Assembly (NCBI GenBank): GCA_016124855.1
Contig: WGMX01000008.1
Span: forward strand, 62,001 to 126,000
From: Anaerolineaceae bacterium
Lineage (GTDB): Bacteria; Chloroflexota; Anaerolineae; Aggregatilineales; Phototrophicaceae
Length of the DNA: 64,000 nucleotides
Direction: 5' to 3'
Made by a program: the position numbers and the translations under genes. The notes beneath the pieces were generated by a model. That model did not search any database, was not told where the DNA came from, and was given only the letters and a program-made list of their open reading frames with translations. This document shows, in pieces, positions 45,213-53,500 of this stretch (position 1 is its first letter; each line of letters starts with the position of its first letter).

Positions 45213-45338
45213 CAGGAATATTAATGTATTATACGAATAATGCCGTAGACATTTGAGTTTATGTTAAACTGAACCCATACTAGGGATTGTACCATAAGTC
45301 GGCTAAAAGGTAATCATTTAAGCGACGGAGCAGCCAAC

Positions 45339-45617
45339 GTGTTTGGACCAACTACCGTTTTCGGATTTATACTCGCCACGCTTTTTGGAGCCGGGTTTCA
45401 TTTACTGGTCGGTGGTGATGCACGCCGGCTAGCATTGTTTCTACTGGCGGGTTGGGTGGGATTTGGTGCAGGACAACTCGTCGGAATAATGTTCTCGATC
45501 AACATTTTTAATGTAGGTACATTACATCTGGTGACAGCAGCGCTCGGCGCAGTGATGGCACTAATTTGTGCCAACATATTTACAACAGACAAAAACAGAA
45601 AACGCTCTATCCAGTGA
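45339..45617 (+). CDS. Small three-helix membrane protein of unknown function
   Basis: The 92-aa product is almost entirely hydrophobic, with three predicted helices (about 5-24, 31-52, 58-80) and a basic tail (KNRKRS). The GTG start is at 45339. The next gene follows after 9 nt. No family recognised. It is the first of three small membrane genes that form an operon. Confidence 0.65.
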   Translation: MFGPTTVFGFILATLFGAGFHLLVGGDARRLALFLLAGWVGFGAGQLVGIMFSINIFNVGTLHLVTAALGAVMALICANIFTTDKNRKRSIQ

Positions 45618-45626
45618 GGAGATTGT

Positions 45627-46121
45627 ATGGCTCAAAGTACTCCACCGGTCACTGAAACACCAGCGGCTGAGACGACCGCTAAATCCAAGTGGACAGTACA
45701 GCGAACAGTGTTTCTTAGTTCCGGTATTCTCGGTGCGATTATCGTCATTATTTTCGTTGTCGGGCTGCTTTTGGGTTTTACAAACGAGCTTGAAATTACA
45801 GCGTTACGAATCGAATACATTCGAAATCTGTTTATGGTCATTATCGGACTAGAGGGGATATTGATCATTGGTTCGATAGCCGTGCTCATCGTACAAGTTA
45901 CCCGCATGGTCAATATGTTAAAGCGCGATGTTCAGCCCGTGCTTACTACCGCGCAAGAAACCGTTAATACCGCAAAAGGAACGGTGGAGTTTGTGGGCGA
46001 CAACGCGGTAAGACCGGTCATCAGAGCCAGTGCATTCGCATCAGGCTTGGGTGTGGTCTTACGGGATGTTGGAGGCATACGCCGCGCAATCCGCCGCACT
46101 AAGAATGGGGCAAAACCATGA
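45627..46121 (+). CDS. Two-helix membrane protein of unknown function
   Basis: The 164-aa product has a short Thr-rich N-terminus, two helices (about 28-53 and 68-95) and a cytosolic-type C-terminus with PVLTTAQETVNTAKGTVEFV, a heptad-like amphipathic segment. This layout recalls proteins encoded before YtxH-like genes in Chloroflexota, but I do not know the function. GAGGAGA lies just before its ATG. The stop overlaps the next start by ATGA. Confidence 0.65.
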   Translation: MAQSTPPVTETPAAETTAKSKWTVQRTVFLSSGILGAIIVIIFVVGLLLGFTNELEITALRIEYIRNLFMVIIGLEGILIIGSIAVLIVQVTRMVNMLKRDVQPVLTTAQETVNTAKGTVEFVGDNAVRPVIRASAFASGLGVVLRDVGGIRRAIRRTKNGAKP

Positions 46122-46378
46122 GCGAAAACCATGACAGCAGACTAGACAGTGGTTTGCTTTTCGGCGGATTCATTATTGGGCTGATTGTTGGAGGCATCGC
46201 CGCGCTGTTCCGTACTCCTCGCAGCGGAACTGATCTTCGGCAGCAGTTGGCGGAAAGCGGCGACTCCCTGCGTGGTAAACTCGAATCCGTCATCGTAAGT
46301 GATCAGGTGGCGGAAAGTATGGCGGAAGGCAAAGCCGCAGCACGGGCACGCCGGCTCGAACTCGGATTTAATGATTAA
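46118..46378 (+). CDS. YtxH-like small membrane protein
   Basis: The 86-aa product has one Gly-rich helix (about 13-30, LLFGGFIIGLIVGGIAALF) followed by RTPRSGTDLRQQLAESGDSLRGKLES, the YtxH pattern. These proteins are linked to stress in Firmicutes; the role here is unknown. It overlaps the preceding gene by 4 nt, and its 3' end overlaps nnr on the other strand by 4 bp. Confidence 0.75.
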   Translation: MSENHDSRLDSGLLFGGFIIGLIVGGIAALFRTPRSGTDLRQQLAESGDSLRGKLESVIVSDQVAESMAEGKAAARARRLELGFND

Positions 46379-48000
46379 CTGCTCAATTTGGTTATGGCAA
46401 AGGCTATGGCGTTTAGCACATCCTCTGCAATAACGCTCCTCGTATTGCCCTGTGACTCAGCGGCTAAGTTACCGGCTAATCCATGTAGATAACCTGCCAA
46501 AACTGCGGCGTCATAGGGTTTGACTCCCTGCCCCACAAAGCCAGTTATCAGTCCTGCCAGTACATCACCGGTTCCAGCAGTGGACAAGGCATCTGATTTG
46601 AAAGGCAAGGCCGTAATACGTCCATCAGCGGATGCTATCAATGTATGTGCGCCTTTTAGAACGAGATTGACATTCCATTCAGCTGCTTTTTCGGCAGCGA
46701 TTTTCCAGCGATTAGACTGCACTTCCTCGGTGGAGATTCTGGCAAGTCGTCCCATTTCACCGGGGTGAGGGGTAATCACAGTATTCGGTGGTAATAGTGT
46801 CCACCAGTTGTCGATCTCACTGAGTACGTTTAGGCCATCGGCATCAATCACCACATGTGGTAGTTTTTTGTCAAGCAACCTCAAAAGTAATTCATGAGTA
46901 TTTTCTGAATTGCCCCAACCGGGGCCGATAAGTAACACATTATATGAGTCAAGTTCGGATGGCAACTCTGAAATCGCATTCTTGGAAACCAATCCGTCTT
47001 CTTCAGTCAAGGGTATCCAAGTTGGCTCAAGAAAACTGCCGCTAAGCGTGCTCACTATAGAGCGCGGTGCGGCAACGGTCACTAATCCGATTCCAGAGCG
47101 ATAGGCAGCCATTGAGGTTAACCCTGCTGCACCAACATAATTCAATGATCCTGCCACGAGCAAGGCTTTACCAAATGTGCCTTTGTTGGCATTTAATGGA
47201 CGTTCGGGCAGTAAATTCGCTGCGAGTTCGGCATTGGCTATGACATGGGCTGTGGCCTTGATCTCAGGAAGGTCATCAGGAATGCCGATGGTGGCGACCA
47301 ACAAATCCCCGACAACTGATGCACCGGGAAATTCAAGTAAGCCTTGTTTGGCTGCGATGAAGGTCACCGTTTCATCGGCGTGAATAGTATTAGCGTCAAG
47401 CGCACCGGTGTCACAGTCAAGGCCACTTGGGCAATCGACTGCGACCACATATGGCTTCGAGATACTAACGCGAGACGTGGGATCGGAAAGGTCAATTAAT
47501 CTTCCTTCGGGTTGTTCAGGTAACTGCGTGTCGTTAAGAGCTTGATTGACTCCACGCAAGACTTTAGCGGCATCCGCACGCAGCGGCAAATTGATGCCAA
47601 TACCAAACAGGGCATCAACAACGACGTCCGCACTTGCAACCATATTGCGTAATACGCGACCATCACGATCATCTTGGGCAAGAGCGACAGATAGATTGGC
47701 AGATCGGACTGCAGCGAAGTTTATGTCGTCATCAGGTCGGGGTTTGAGGAGATAGAAGCGGACTAAAGCGTTGGATTCTTCAGCGATAATACGTCCAGCA
47801 ACAAGACCATCGCCACCGTTATTCCCTGCCCCAACGAGTACTGTAACTCGTGCATCTGCTTTATCACGCAGGCGTTTGTTCACACGCAAGGCAACGGTTC
47901 GGCCTGCGTTTTGCATCATGGTATCGTAAGAAAGGCCAGCCGCATCGGCAGCTTTCTCAATTTGGCGAGTAGCTTCTACCGATATGACTTTTATCGCCAT
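46375..48000 (-). CDS. nnr: Bifunctional NAD(P)H-hydrate repair enzyme (epimerase/dehydratase)
   Basis: The 541-aa product fuses YjeF_N epimerase (about 1-220: GNNGGDGLVAGRI, DALFGIG, DCPSGLDCDTG) and the ADP-dependent NAD(P)HX dehydratase (about 230-541: GTFGKALLVAGS, GPGWGNSE, ITPHPGEMGRLA, STAGTGDVLAGLI). It repairs hydrated NADH and NADPH. The ATG at 48000 gives the normal length. It converges with the YtxH-like gene. No neighbour is functionally related. Confidence 0.94.
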   Translation of the reverse strand: MAIKVISVEATRQIEKAADAAGLSYDTMMQNAGRTVALRVNKRLRDKADARVTVLVGAGNNGGDGLVAGRIIAEESNALVRFYLLKPRPDDDINFAAVRSANLSVALAQDDRDGRVLRNMVASADVVVDALFGIGINLPLRADAAKVLRGVNQALNDTQLPEQPEGRLIDLSDPTSRVSISKPYVVAVDCPSGLDCDTGALDANTIHADETVTFIAAKQGLLEFPGASVVGDLLVATIGIPDDLPEIKATAHVIANAELAANLLPERPLNANKGTFGKALLVAGSLNYVGAAGLTSMAAYRSGIGLVTVAAPRSIVSTLSGSFLEPTWIPLTEEDGLVSKNAISELPSELDSYNVLLIGPGWGNSENTHELLLRLLDKKLPHVVIDADGLNVLSEIDNWWTLLPPNTVITPHPGEMGRLARISTEEVQSNRWKIAAEKAAEWNVNLVLKGAHTLIASADGRITALPFKSDALSTAGTGDVLAGLITGFVGQGVKPYDAAVLAGYLHGLAGNLAAESQGNTRSVIAEDVLNAIAFAITKLSS

Positions 48001-48048
48001 CGTTTGAACTCCGACTATTTATATTTGAGATGATTATACCCATCACAG

Positions 48049-48078
48049 TGAAAACAAAAATCCAGCGTGGACGCTGGA
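48049..48078 (-). terminator. Terminator after the polyprenyl synthetase gene
   Basis: On the minus strand a 7-bp stem (48061-48067 with 48072-48078), 4-nt loop, is followed by TTTTTGTTTTC. It lies 31 nt after the stop of the polyprenyl synthetase gene. Confidence 0.85.
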
Positions 48079-48108
48079 CTTTTGAAATCGTTTGATCGAA
48101 AAGGCAGA

Positions 48109-49038
48109 TTAATGATCGCGGTCAACTACCATATTGGCGAGTTCGATCAATTCGTGCTTAGCCTGTGATTCGGGCAGTACATCAAGATAAGCAATGGCGG
48201 CCTGAGCTAGCCCACGCGCTTGCATTCGCGCTTCACTGATGGCATCTCCCTGTAGCAAGCGCTGCTTAATTGACATCATTGGGTCGGCTTCTTCCACAAC
48301 CACTTCGGCTACGCCAGCAGCCTGATGTCCATTGTGGGAGTAGGCCGCAACATAACCACGCCCCTGTGCCAAGTCAATTCCGGACGTTTTACCCAATTGA
48401 GCACTGTCGGCTGTTAAGTCAAGAATATCATCGACGATTTGGAAAGCGAGGCCGATGCTGTAGCCGTACTGTCCAAGGGCTTCGACGATGGTTTGATCAG
48501 CATGGGCAAGTTTCGCGCCGATGCAAGCGGCAGCTTTAAAGAGGGCAGCCGTTTTGCGCTCAATGATTTGGTGGTAAATCTCACGGGTAAAGTTGTTCTC
48601 TTTAACGGCTGCTGCCTGAAGCGTTTCACCCTCAACCAGAGCTACTGTCGCTTCGGCTAAGTCGATATTCAAGTCTTTATAAGGAGCCATTAATTCATAG
48701 ACTTTTGTGAACAAAAAGTCCCCGGTGAGAAGTGCAAAAGTACGTCCCCAAATGGCATTCACTGAGGGGCGACCACGACGTACCACACCATGATCATTAA
48801 TATCATCGTGGACGACACTAGCGGTGTGAACCAATTCTATCGCCGCGGCAGGTGGGGCTGCATAAATATAGTCCGTTCCACCAAGTGCTGAGTAAGCTAA
48901 CATAACAAGGCGAGGACGTACCCGCTTTCCCCCTGCACTGAGAATATGACGACTGGCATCTTGCAACGTCTTGACATCACTTTTTGTCACTTCAATCATG
49001 ATGTTTTCAACCGCTTGCATTGCCTGTTGTGTTGTCAT
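48109..49038 (-). CDS. Polyprenyl diphosphate synthase
   Basis: The 309-aa product is a long-chain trans-prenyltransferase. GGKRVRP is at 36-42, the first aspartate motif DDIND at 78-82 with RRGRPS after it, and the second is VDDILDLT. It condenses isopentenyl diphosphate onto an allylic primer to make the quinone side chain (chain length uncertain, likely heptaprenyl to nonaprenyl). The ATG at 49038 has AAGGTGG 8 nt upstream; the frame extends to 49128 without support. Confidence 0.93.
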   Translation of the reverse strand: MTTQQAMQAVENIMIEVTKSDVKTLQDASRHILSAGGKRVRPRLVMLAYSALGGTDYIYAAPPAAAIELVHTASVVHDDINDHGVVRRGRPSVNAIWGRTFALLTGDFLFTKVYELMAPYKDLNIDLAEATVALVEGETLQAAAVKENNFTREIYHQIIERKTAALFKAAACIGAKLAHADQTIVEALGQYGYSIGLAFQIVDDILDLTADSAQLGKTSGIDLAQGRGYVAAYSHNGHQAAGVAEVVVEEADPMMSIKQRLLQGDAISEARMQARGLAQAAIAYLDVLPESQAKHELIELANMVVDRDH

Positions 49039-49156
49039 CGGTAGTCCACCTTTATCGCCAGAAAGAGATCGTTTGTAACTTTCAGAACTATCTAAATTTA
49101 GTATACACTGAACGCTAAACAGAGTCAACGAAGCGAGACTGTTTCACATTTTATGT

Positions 49157-50098
49157 TTAGGTGACCTGCAAAACCCTTGCACCAGTGGTCGAAATTCCGG
49201 TGCAGCGAGTCACGCTGGGAATATCAGCCGCATCATACCGCAGGCGCATGGCAAGGGCAACCTTTTCCGCCGTTTCTATATTGTTACAAAGGGCGCAGAG
49301 AGTCGGCCCTGCCCCACTGATGACCAACCCTAAAGCCCCATTTTCATGAGAAATTTGGCGCATCTCAAACAATAAAGGCATAAGGTGGGCACGAGCAGGC
49401 TCAATAACCTGATCGCCTTCCATAGCGTGTGCCATTGTGGCTAAATCACCACGATAAATCGCGTCTACCAGTTGAGCAACATATGCTGTTTGCAGAACCA
49501 TCGTTTTCAAAGGAATAGTCGGAGGCAAAACAGCACGAGCCATCGCCGTTGGCACAGCGACATCAGGTGTGACCAATGCCAGATAGAGTGAGTCGGGAAT
49601 GGGCAAAGCGCGGATATGATCGGCATCAATTCCGGTCACCAGTGTAAGGCCGCCGAAGAGACAAGGGGCAACATTATCGGCATGGCGACCACTGACCGCA
49701 GCTTCACCATCTAAGGAAGGGGATAACAATTGTTTATCCGAAAGTGGAGAACCAAAAAGCGCGTTAACTGCCACTGCCGCCGCTACGGCACTGGCACTGC
49801 TGCTGCCGAGTCCACTGGCAAGCGGCAAATTTTTGCGAATGGTGAGCCGCACACCTTTTGATGTACCGATCAGTTCCAAAGTGCTTGCCGCAGCAATACC
49901 AGCAGTATTTTTTTGAGGATCACGCGTGAGCTGACCTCCATCCCCTTCTATATCGACAATTTGTACACCCGGCTGATCGCACATCTCAGCACGAACAATA
50001 TCGCCGGGTTCATGCAGCGCGAGCCCTAAAATATCAAAACCCACTCCAAGATTTGCCATGGTGGCTGGAGCAAAAGCCTCTGCACTGGTATTCATCAT
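49157..50098 (-). CDS. thrB: Homoserine kinase
   Basis: The 313-aa product is a GHMP kinase. The N-terminal PATMANLGVGFDILGLAL and the ATP loop PLASGLGSSSASAVAAAVAV are visible, plus the C-terminal GLVISGAGPTLCAL. It phosphorylates homoserine for threonine synthesis. It is divergent from thrC (55-nt gap), so both steps are likely driven from a shared control region. The ATG at 50098 or 50095 is equally possible. Confidence 0.93.
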   Translation of the reverse strand: MMNTSAEAFAPATMANLGVGFDILGLALHEPGDIVRAEMCDQPGVQIVDIEGDGGQLTRDPQKNTAGIAAASTLELIGTSKGVRLTIRKNLPLASGLGSSSASAVAAAVAVNALFGSPLSDKQLLSPSLDGEAAVSGRHADNVAPCLFGGLTLVTGIDADHIRALPIPDSLYLALVTPDVAVPTAMARAVLPPTIPLKTMVLQTAYVAQLVDAIYRGDLATMAHAMEGDQVIEPARAHLMPLLFEMRQISHENGALGLVISGAGPTLCALCNNIETAEKVALAMRLRYDAADIPSVTRCTGISTTGARVLQVT

Positions 50099-50153
50099 GA
50101 GAAATTGTTATCCTTGCGCTTTGGCATCAGTCACACAAAATGGTGAAAAAAGC

Positions 50154-51452
50154 ATGTTGAGCATACTACAGTGTATGGATTGTGGGGAGCAATACCCAGT
50201 TGACAAGATTATTTACGCCTGTGAAAAATGTGGCGGTCTGTTGGATGTTCAACATGACACTGATTACTTAAATAAGACCGTTAATAAAGCACTTTTTGAC
50301 CAACGGCTCGGTACTTTTGAAGCGCCTTACAACAGCGGCGTTTGGCGTTACAAAGAAATGATTTATCCGGATGTTCCGAATGATATTGTGGTCAGCCGCC
50401 CAGAAGGTAATACTAACCTATATCGCAATGCAAAGCTCGCGGCTTGGGCCGGTGTGGAGACATTGTACCTCAAACATGAGGGGGAAAACCCTACCGGTTC
50501 TTTCAAAGATCGCGGCATGACAGGCGGCGTGACTCAAGCGCGGGTACTGGGTATTGAACGTGTGGCTTGTGCTTCAACAGGAAACACGTCAGCGTCATTA
50601 GCAGCCTATGCGGCTTGGGCAGGTTTGGAAGGCATTGTTTTCTTTCAAAACAAGCAAATTGCATTGGGGAAGCTGGCACAAGCTATTGCATACGGTGCGA
50701 CTGGCATTCAGGTTGATGCAGACTTTGACCGCAATTTAGAATTGGTCCGAGAAATTGCAGATAGACTCGGTATTTATGTGCTGAATTCGATCAATCCTTT
50801 CCGGCTGGAAGGCCAGAAAAGTATCATGATTGAGGTTATCCAACAACTTCGGTGGCAAGTACCCGATTGGATCGTCGTACCGGGCGGCAACCTCGGTAAC
50901 AGTTCTGCGTTCGGTAAAGGCTTGCATGAGCTATATGATATTGGATTAATCGACCGTTTGCCGCGTATGGCAATTATTCAAGCTGACGGCGCAAATCCGT
51001 TATATCGCAGTTACAAGAGTGGATTCCGTGAATATGAGCCTGTACATGCGGAAACGGTAGCAACAGCGATTAAAATAGGTAACCCCGTTAATTACAAAAA
51101 GGCTGTACGTTCACTCAAGTGGACGGATGGTGTCGTGGAAGAGGTAAGCGACCAAGAAATTATGGACGCAAAAGCCCTTATTGACCGTCAAGGGATTGGC
51201 TGCGAACCGGCATCGGCCTGTACTTTGGCTGGCTTACAAAAGTTGGTGCGAAGTGGCATTATTAAGCCGCGTGAAACGGTCGTCGGTATCCTCACAGGGC
51301 ATGTATTGAAAGACGCGGATGCGGTGATCGACTATCATAGCAATCAATTAGAGGGTATTCATCCTCAATATGCCAACAAACTGCATCAATCTGAAGCCAC
51401 AATTGAGGCATTGAGCGCAATACTTGGCGTACCGGAAGCAACACCCGCATAA
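50154..51452 (+). CDS. thrC: Threonine synthase
   Basis: The 432-aa product has an N-terminal zinc ribbon (Cys7, Cys10, Cys23, Cys26) and the PLP core with Lys118 (NPTGSFKDRG). GNTSASLAAYAAWAGL and IVVPGGNLGNSSAFGKGL are hallmark segments. It converts O-phosphohomoserine to threonine. The ATG at 50154 is chosen because the frame upstream, from 50058, overlaps the divergent thrB. A perfect terminator follows. Confidence 0.95.
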   Translation: MLSILQCMDCGEQYPVDKIIYACEKCGGLLDVQHDTDYLNKTVNKALFDQRLGTFEAPYNSGVWRYKEMIYPDVPNDIVVSRPEGNTNLYRNAKLAAWAGVETLYLKHEGENPTGSFKDRGMTGGVTQARVLGIERVACASTGNTSASLAAYAAWAGLEGIVFFQNKQIALGKLAQAIAYGATGIQVDADFDRNLELVREIADRLGIYVLNSINPFRLEGQKSIMIEVIQQLRWQVPDWIVVPGGNLGNSSAFGKGLHELYDIGLIDRLPRMAIIQADGANPLYRSYKSGFREYEPVHAETVATAIKIGNPVNYKKAVRSLKWTDGVVEEVSDQEIMDAKALIDRQGIGCEPASACTLAGLQKLVRSGIIKPRETVVGILTGHVLKDADAVIDYHSNQLEGIHPQYANKLHQSEATIEALSAILGVPEATPA

Positions 51453-51479
51453 AGGTTTTTCAGCAAGCAATAGCGCATA

Positions 51480-51518
51480 AACAAAAGAAGGACACGACGA
51501 TGGTGTCCTTCTTTTGTT
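51480..51518. terminator. Bidirectional terminator between thrC and the trans-sulfuration gene
   Basis: A 16-bp perfect stem (51480-51495 with 51503-51518) with a 7-nt loop, A-rich and T-rich flanks. It lies between converging stops at 51452 and 51533. Confidence 0.9.
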
Positions 51519-51532
51519 AGCCGTCACACGTT

Positions 51533-52780
51533 TTACATACCCGCAAGTGCCTGTTGAATATCGAATAACACGTCGTCAGTATCTTCTATGCCGATAGCAA
51601 AGCGCACAAGGTTATCTTTGATACCCAAGGCGAGGCGTTCTTCACTGGTCTTTTCATAATAGCTCATGAGCGCGGGCTGCTCAATGAGGCTTTCCACACC
51701 GCCGAGGCTCGGTGCGATATAGGGAATTTTCAGACGGTCGATGAAGCGACTGGTGGTTTGCAGATCGCCTTTTACCTCAAAGCTGACCACTCCCCCGTAA
51801 CCCGTCATCTGGGCGGCGGCAATTTTATAATCGGGGTGCGATTCTAAACCGGGGTACCAGACTCGTTCAATGCGCGGGTGATCGTCCAAGATACGGGCGA
51901 CGGCGAGTGCTGTTTGATTTTGCTGCGCCACACGCACACCCAACGTTTTAATTCCCCGATCCAGCAAGAATGCATTCTGTGGGTCAACAATCCCTCCAAG
52001 AACGCCACGCGCATCACGCAGGGCTTTAATACGATCAGCACGACCGACCACGACACCGGCCAACAGATCATTGTGACCAGAAAGGTACTTGGTGGCACTA
52101 TGAACCACAAAATCAATACCCCATTCTAAGGGACGTTGATTCACAGGTGTAGCAAAGGTGCTATCGATCATAGTCAGAATACGATGCTTCTTTCCCATTT
52201 TACCGATGCGCTCTAAGTCGGCGATGCGTAGGTAAGGGTTGGTGGGACTTTCCGAAATCAGAACCCGCGTTTTCTTGGGAATAATTGCAGCTTCCATCGC
52301 GTCATAATCCCCCATCGGGACAACTGTGGTGTCGATGCCAAAGCGCTTGAGAAAGGTTTGACAAAACTGCCGTGTTCGGCGGTAACAGTCATCGGTCATG
52401 ACAATGTGCGCGCCGGAAGGCAGCACCGACAGCAAGAGCGAGGTAATCGCAGCCATACCCGATGCATACAATACGGCATCTTCGCCTGAATCCATCGCCG
52501 CAAGTTTACGCTCGACAGCAGCAACAGTAGGATTGCCGTAACGGCCATATTCTTCACGCTCATCTCCATCGCCCCAAGTTTTGCTTTCCATGAAGTCGAT
52601 GAGTTCTTGCGTGTCACCAAACGTATATGTTGCTGTTTGAACAATTGGGGTGTTCAAAGAGTTAAATGCTTTGCGACGTTTCGTGCCCCCATGAACAGCC
52701 TGTGTGCTTTTGCCTTTTGGATTGTCTTCCATTGAATTCTCAATACCTTCCAAATCTTTATCTAAATCTGTTAGAGACAC
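51533..52780 (-). CDS. Cys/Met metabolism PLP-dependent enzyme (cystathionine gamma-synthase type)
   Basis: The 415-aa product is in the Cys/Met-PP family. The PLP lysine is Lys231 in SATKYLSGHNDLLAG; EYGRYGNPTVAAVERKLA and ESPTNPYLRIADL are typical. Whether it is cystathionine gamma-synthase, gamma-lyase or O-acylhomoserine sulfhydrylase is not decided by sequence, but the SAM-I riboswitch upstream supports methionine synthesis. The GTG start at 52780 has GGGAGG about 8 nt upstream. The N-terminal 25 residues are charged and extra relative to most members. Confidence 0.9.
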   Translation of the reverse strand: MSLTDLDKDLEGIENSMEDNPKGKSTQAVHGGTKRRKAFNSLNTPIVQTATYTFGDTQELIDFMESKTWGDGDEREEYGRYGNPTVAAVERKLAAMDSGEDAVLYASGMAAITSLLLSVLPSGAHIVMTDDCYRRTRQFCQTFLKRFGIDTTVVPMGDYDAMEAAIIPKKTRVLISESPTNPYLRIADLERIGKMGKKHRILTMIDSTFATPVNQRPLEWGIDFVVHSATKYLSGHNDLLAGVVVGRADRIKALRDARGVLGGIVDPQNAFLLDRGIKTLGVRVAQQNQTALAVARILDDHPRIERVWYPGLESHPDYKIAAAQMTGYGGVVSFEVKGDLQTTSRFIDRLKIPYIAPSLGGVESLIEQPALMSYYEKTSEERLALGIKDNLVRFAIGIEDTDDVLFDIQQALAGM

Positions 52781-52807
52781 GTTTTAGCCTCCCAATTCCA
52801 CTGGAAA

Positions 52808-52841
52808 TAAAAAACCCGGCTTCTCTTCGAAGAACCGGGCG
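52808..52841 (-). terminator. Second terminator hairpin in the SAM riboswitch leader
   Basis: On the minus strand CCCGG (52835-52839) pairs with CCGGG (52815-52819), extended by TTCT/AGAA with a bulge. It is followed by TTTTTTATT. It lies directly upstream of the ribosome-binding site. Confidence 0.7.
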
Positions 52842-52853
52842 GGCTTTACCGAC

Positions 52854-52880
52854 AAAAAAAGACTTGTGTTAAAAGTCTTT
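52854..52880 (-). terminator. First terminator hairpin in the SAM riboswitch leader
   Basis: An 8-bp stem (52873-52880 with 52858-52865), 7-nt loop, followed on the minus strand by TTTT. It lies downstream of an alternative hairpin formed by the 3' side of P1. Confidence 0.6.
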
Positions 52881-52915
52881 GAGTGGATACCTGTGCTCAT
52901 GAACAATCAGGTAAT

Positions 52916-53028
52916 CACTCTCATCTGTCAGTTCATCCTGTATTACTGACGGATTTGGCACCTTCCCATCATTTGGGGGTTGCCACGGTGTCTCAGGGCC
53001 GTTCCCTCAACCGTTCTTCATAAGAGTG
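52916..53028 (-). ncRNA. SAM-I (S-box) riboswitch aptamer
   Basis: On the minus strand the conserved core reads TTATGAAGAACGG, then GAGGGAACGGCCCTGAGA, CACCGTGGCAACC and AAGGTGCCAAATCC, matching the S-box consensus. P1 pairs CACTCTTAT (53020-53028) with ATGAGAGTG (52916-52924). It lies 136 nt upstream of the PLP-enzyme GTG. It controls that gene in response to SAM. The 3' P1 strand can instead pair with CAGGTATCCACTC further on, a likely anti-terminator. It accounts for most of the 363-nt gap 52781-53143. Confidence 0.95.
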
Positions 53029-53106
53029 TGATATGTAGTTGTTATGGTGAACAGAATAGCACAAGCGCATAAAAAGAGCAAGCGCATGAGCGAATCCAAA
53101 TCATAG

Positions 53107-53112
53107 TATAAT
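53107..53112 (+). promoter_or_regulatory. -10 box of the FHA operon
   Basis: TATAAT overlaps the ATG at 53111, which argues that this ATG is upstream of the transcript start and is not used. The -35 is weak. Confidence 0.5.
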
Positions 53113-53143
53113 GGCAGGTGCAGCGTCAGGTACGGAGCAGCAA

Positions 53144-53497
53144 ATGCGACTAGATTTAATGATCATGAGCGGCGTGGATGATGGGCTGCGCCTCAGTTAC
53201 ACGGTCGAAAACGGCGATGGGCAACTGAGTGAGGATCAAGCACGCTGGAAAATCAGCATCGGGCGCAAAGAAGATAGCGATGTATGCCTGCGAAATGATT
53301 CGTTTATCTCGCGGCAACATGCGTACATTCATTGGAACGATAGTCAATGGTGGTTGGAAGATTGTGCAAGCACAAACGGTACATTTGTAGAACACGCAGA
53401 TAGTGATGCGCGGGTAAGCGGCACCATCCCTATTGAAGTCAGCCAATTATTCCGCGTCGGGCATACATGGATGCGAATAGAAAAGTCAGATGAGTAG
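53144..53497 (+). CDS. FHA-domain protein
   Basis: The 117-aa product is a single FHA domain: SIGRKEDSDVCLRNDSFISRQHAYIHW and STNGTFV, with the phosphothreonine-binding Arg, Ser and Asn residues in place. No other domain is present. It reads phosphothreonine peptides, perhaps made by the kinase-like neighbour. I use the ATG at 53144 (GGAG at 53134-53137); the ATG at 53111 overlaps the promoter. The next gene starts 3 nt after the stop. Confidence 0.85.
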   Translation: MRLDLMIMSGVDDGLRLSYTVENGDGQLSEDQARWKISIGRKEDSDVCLRNDSFISRQHAYIHWNDSQWWLEDCASTNGTFVEHADSDARVSGTIPIEVSQLFRVGHTWMRIEKSDE

Positions 53498-53500
53498 GCC

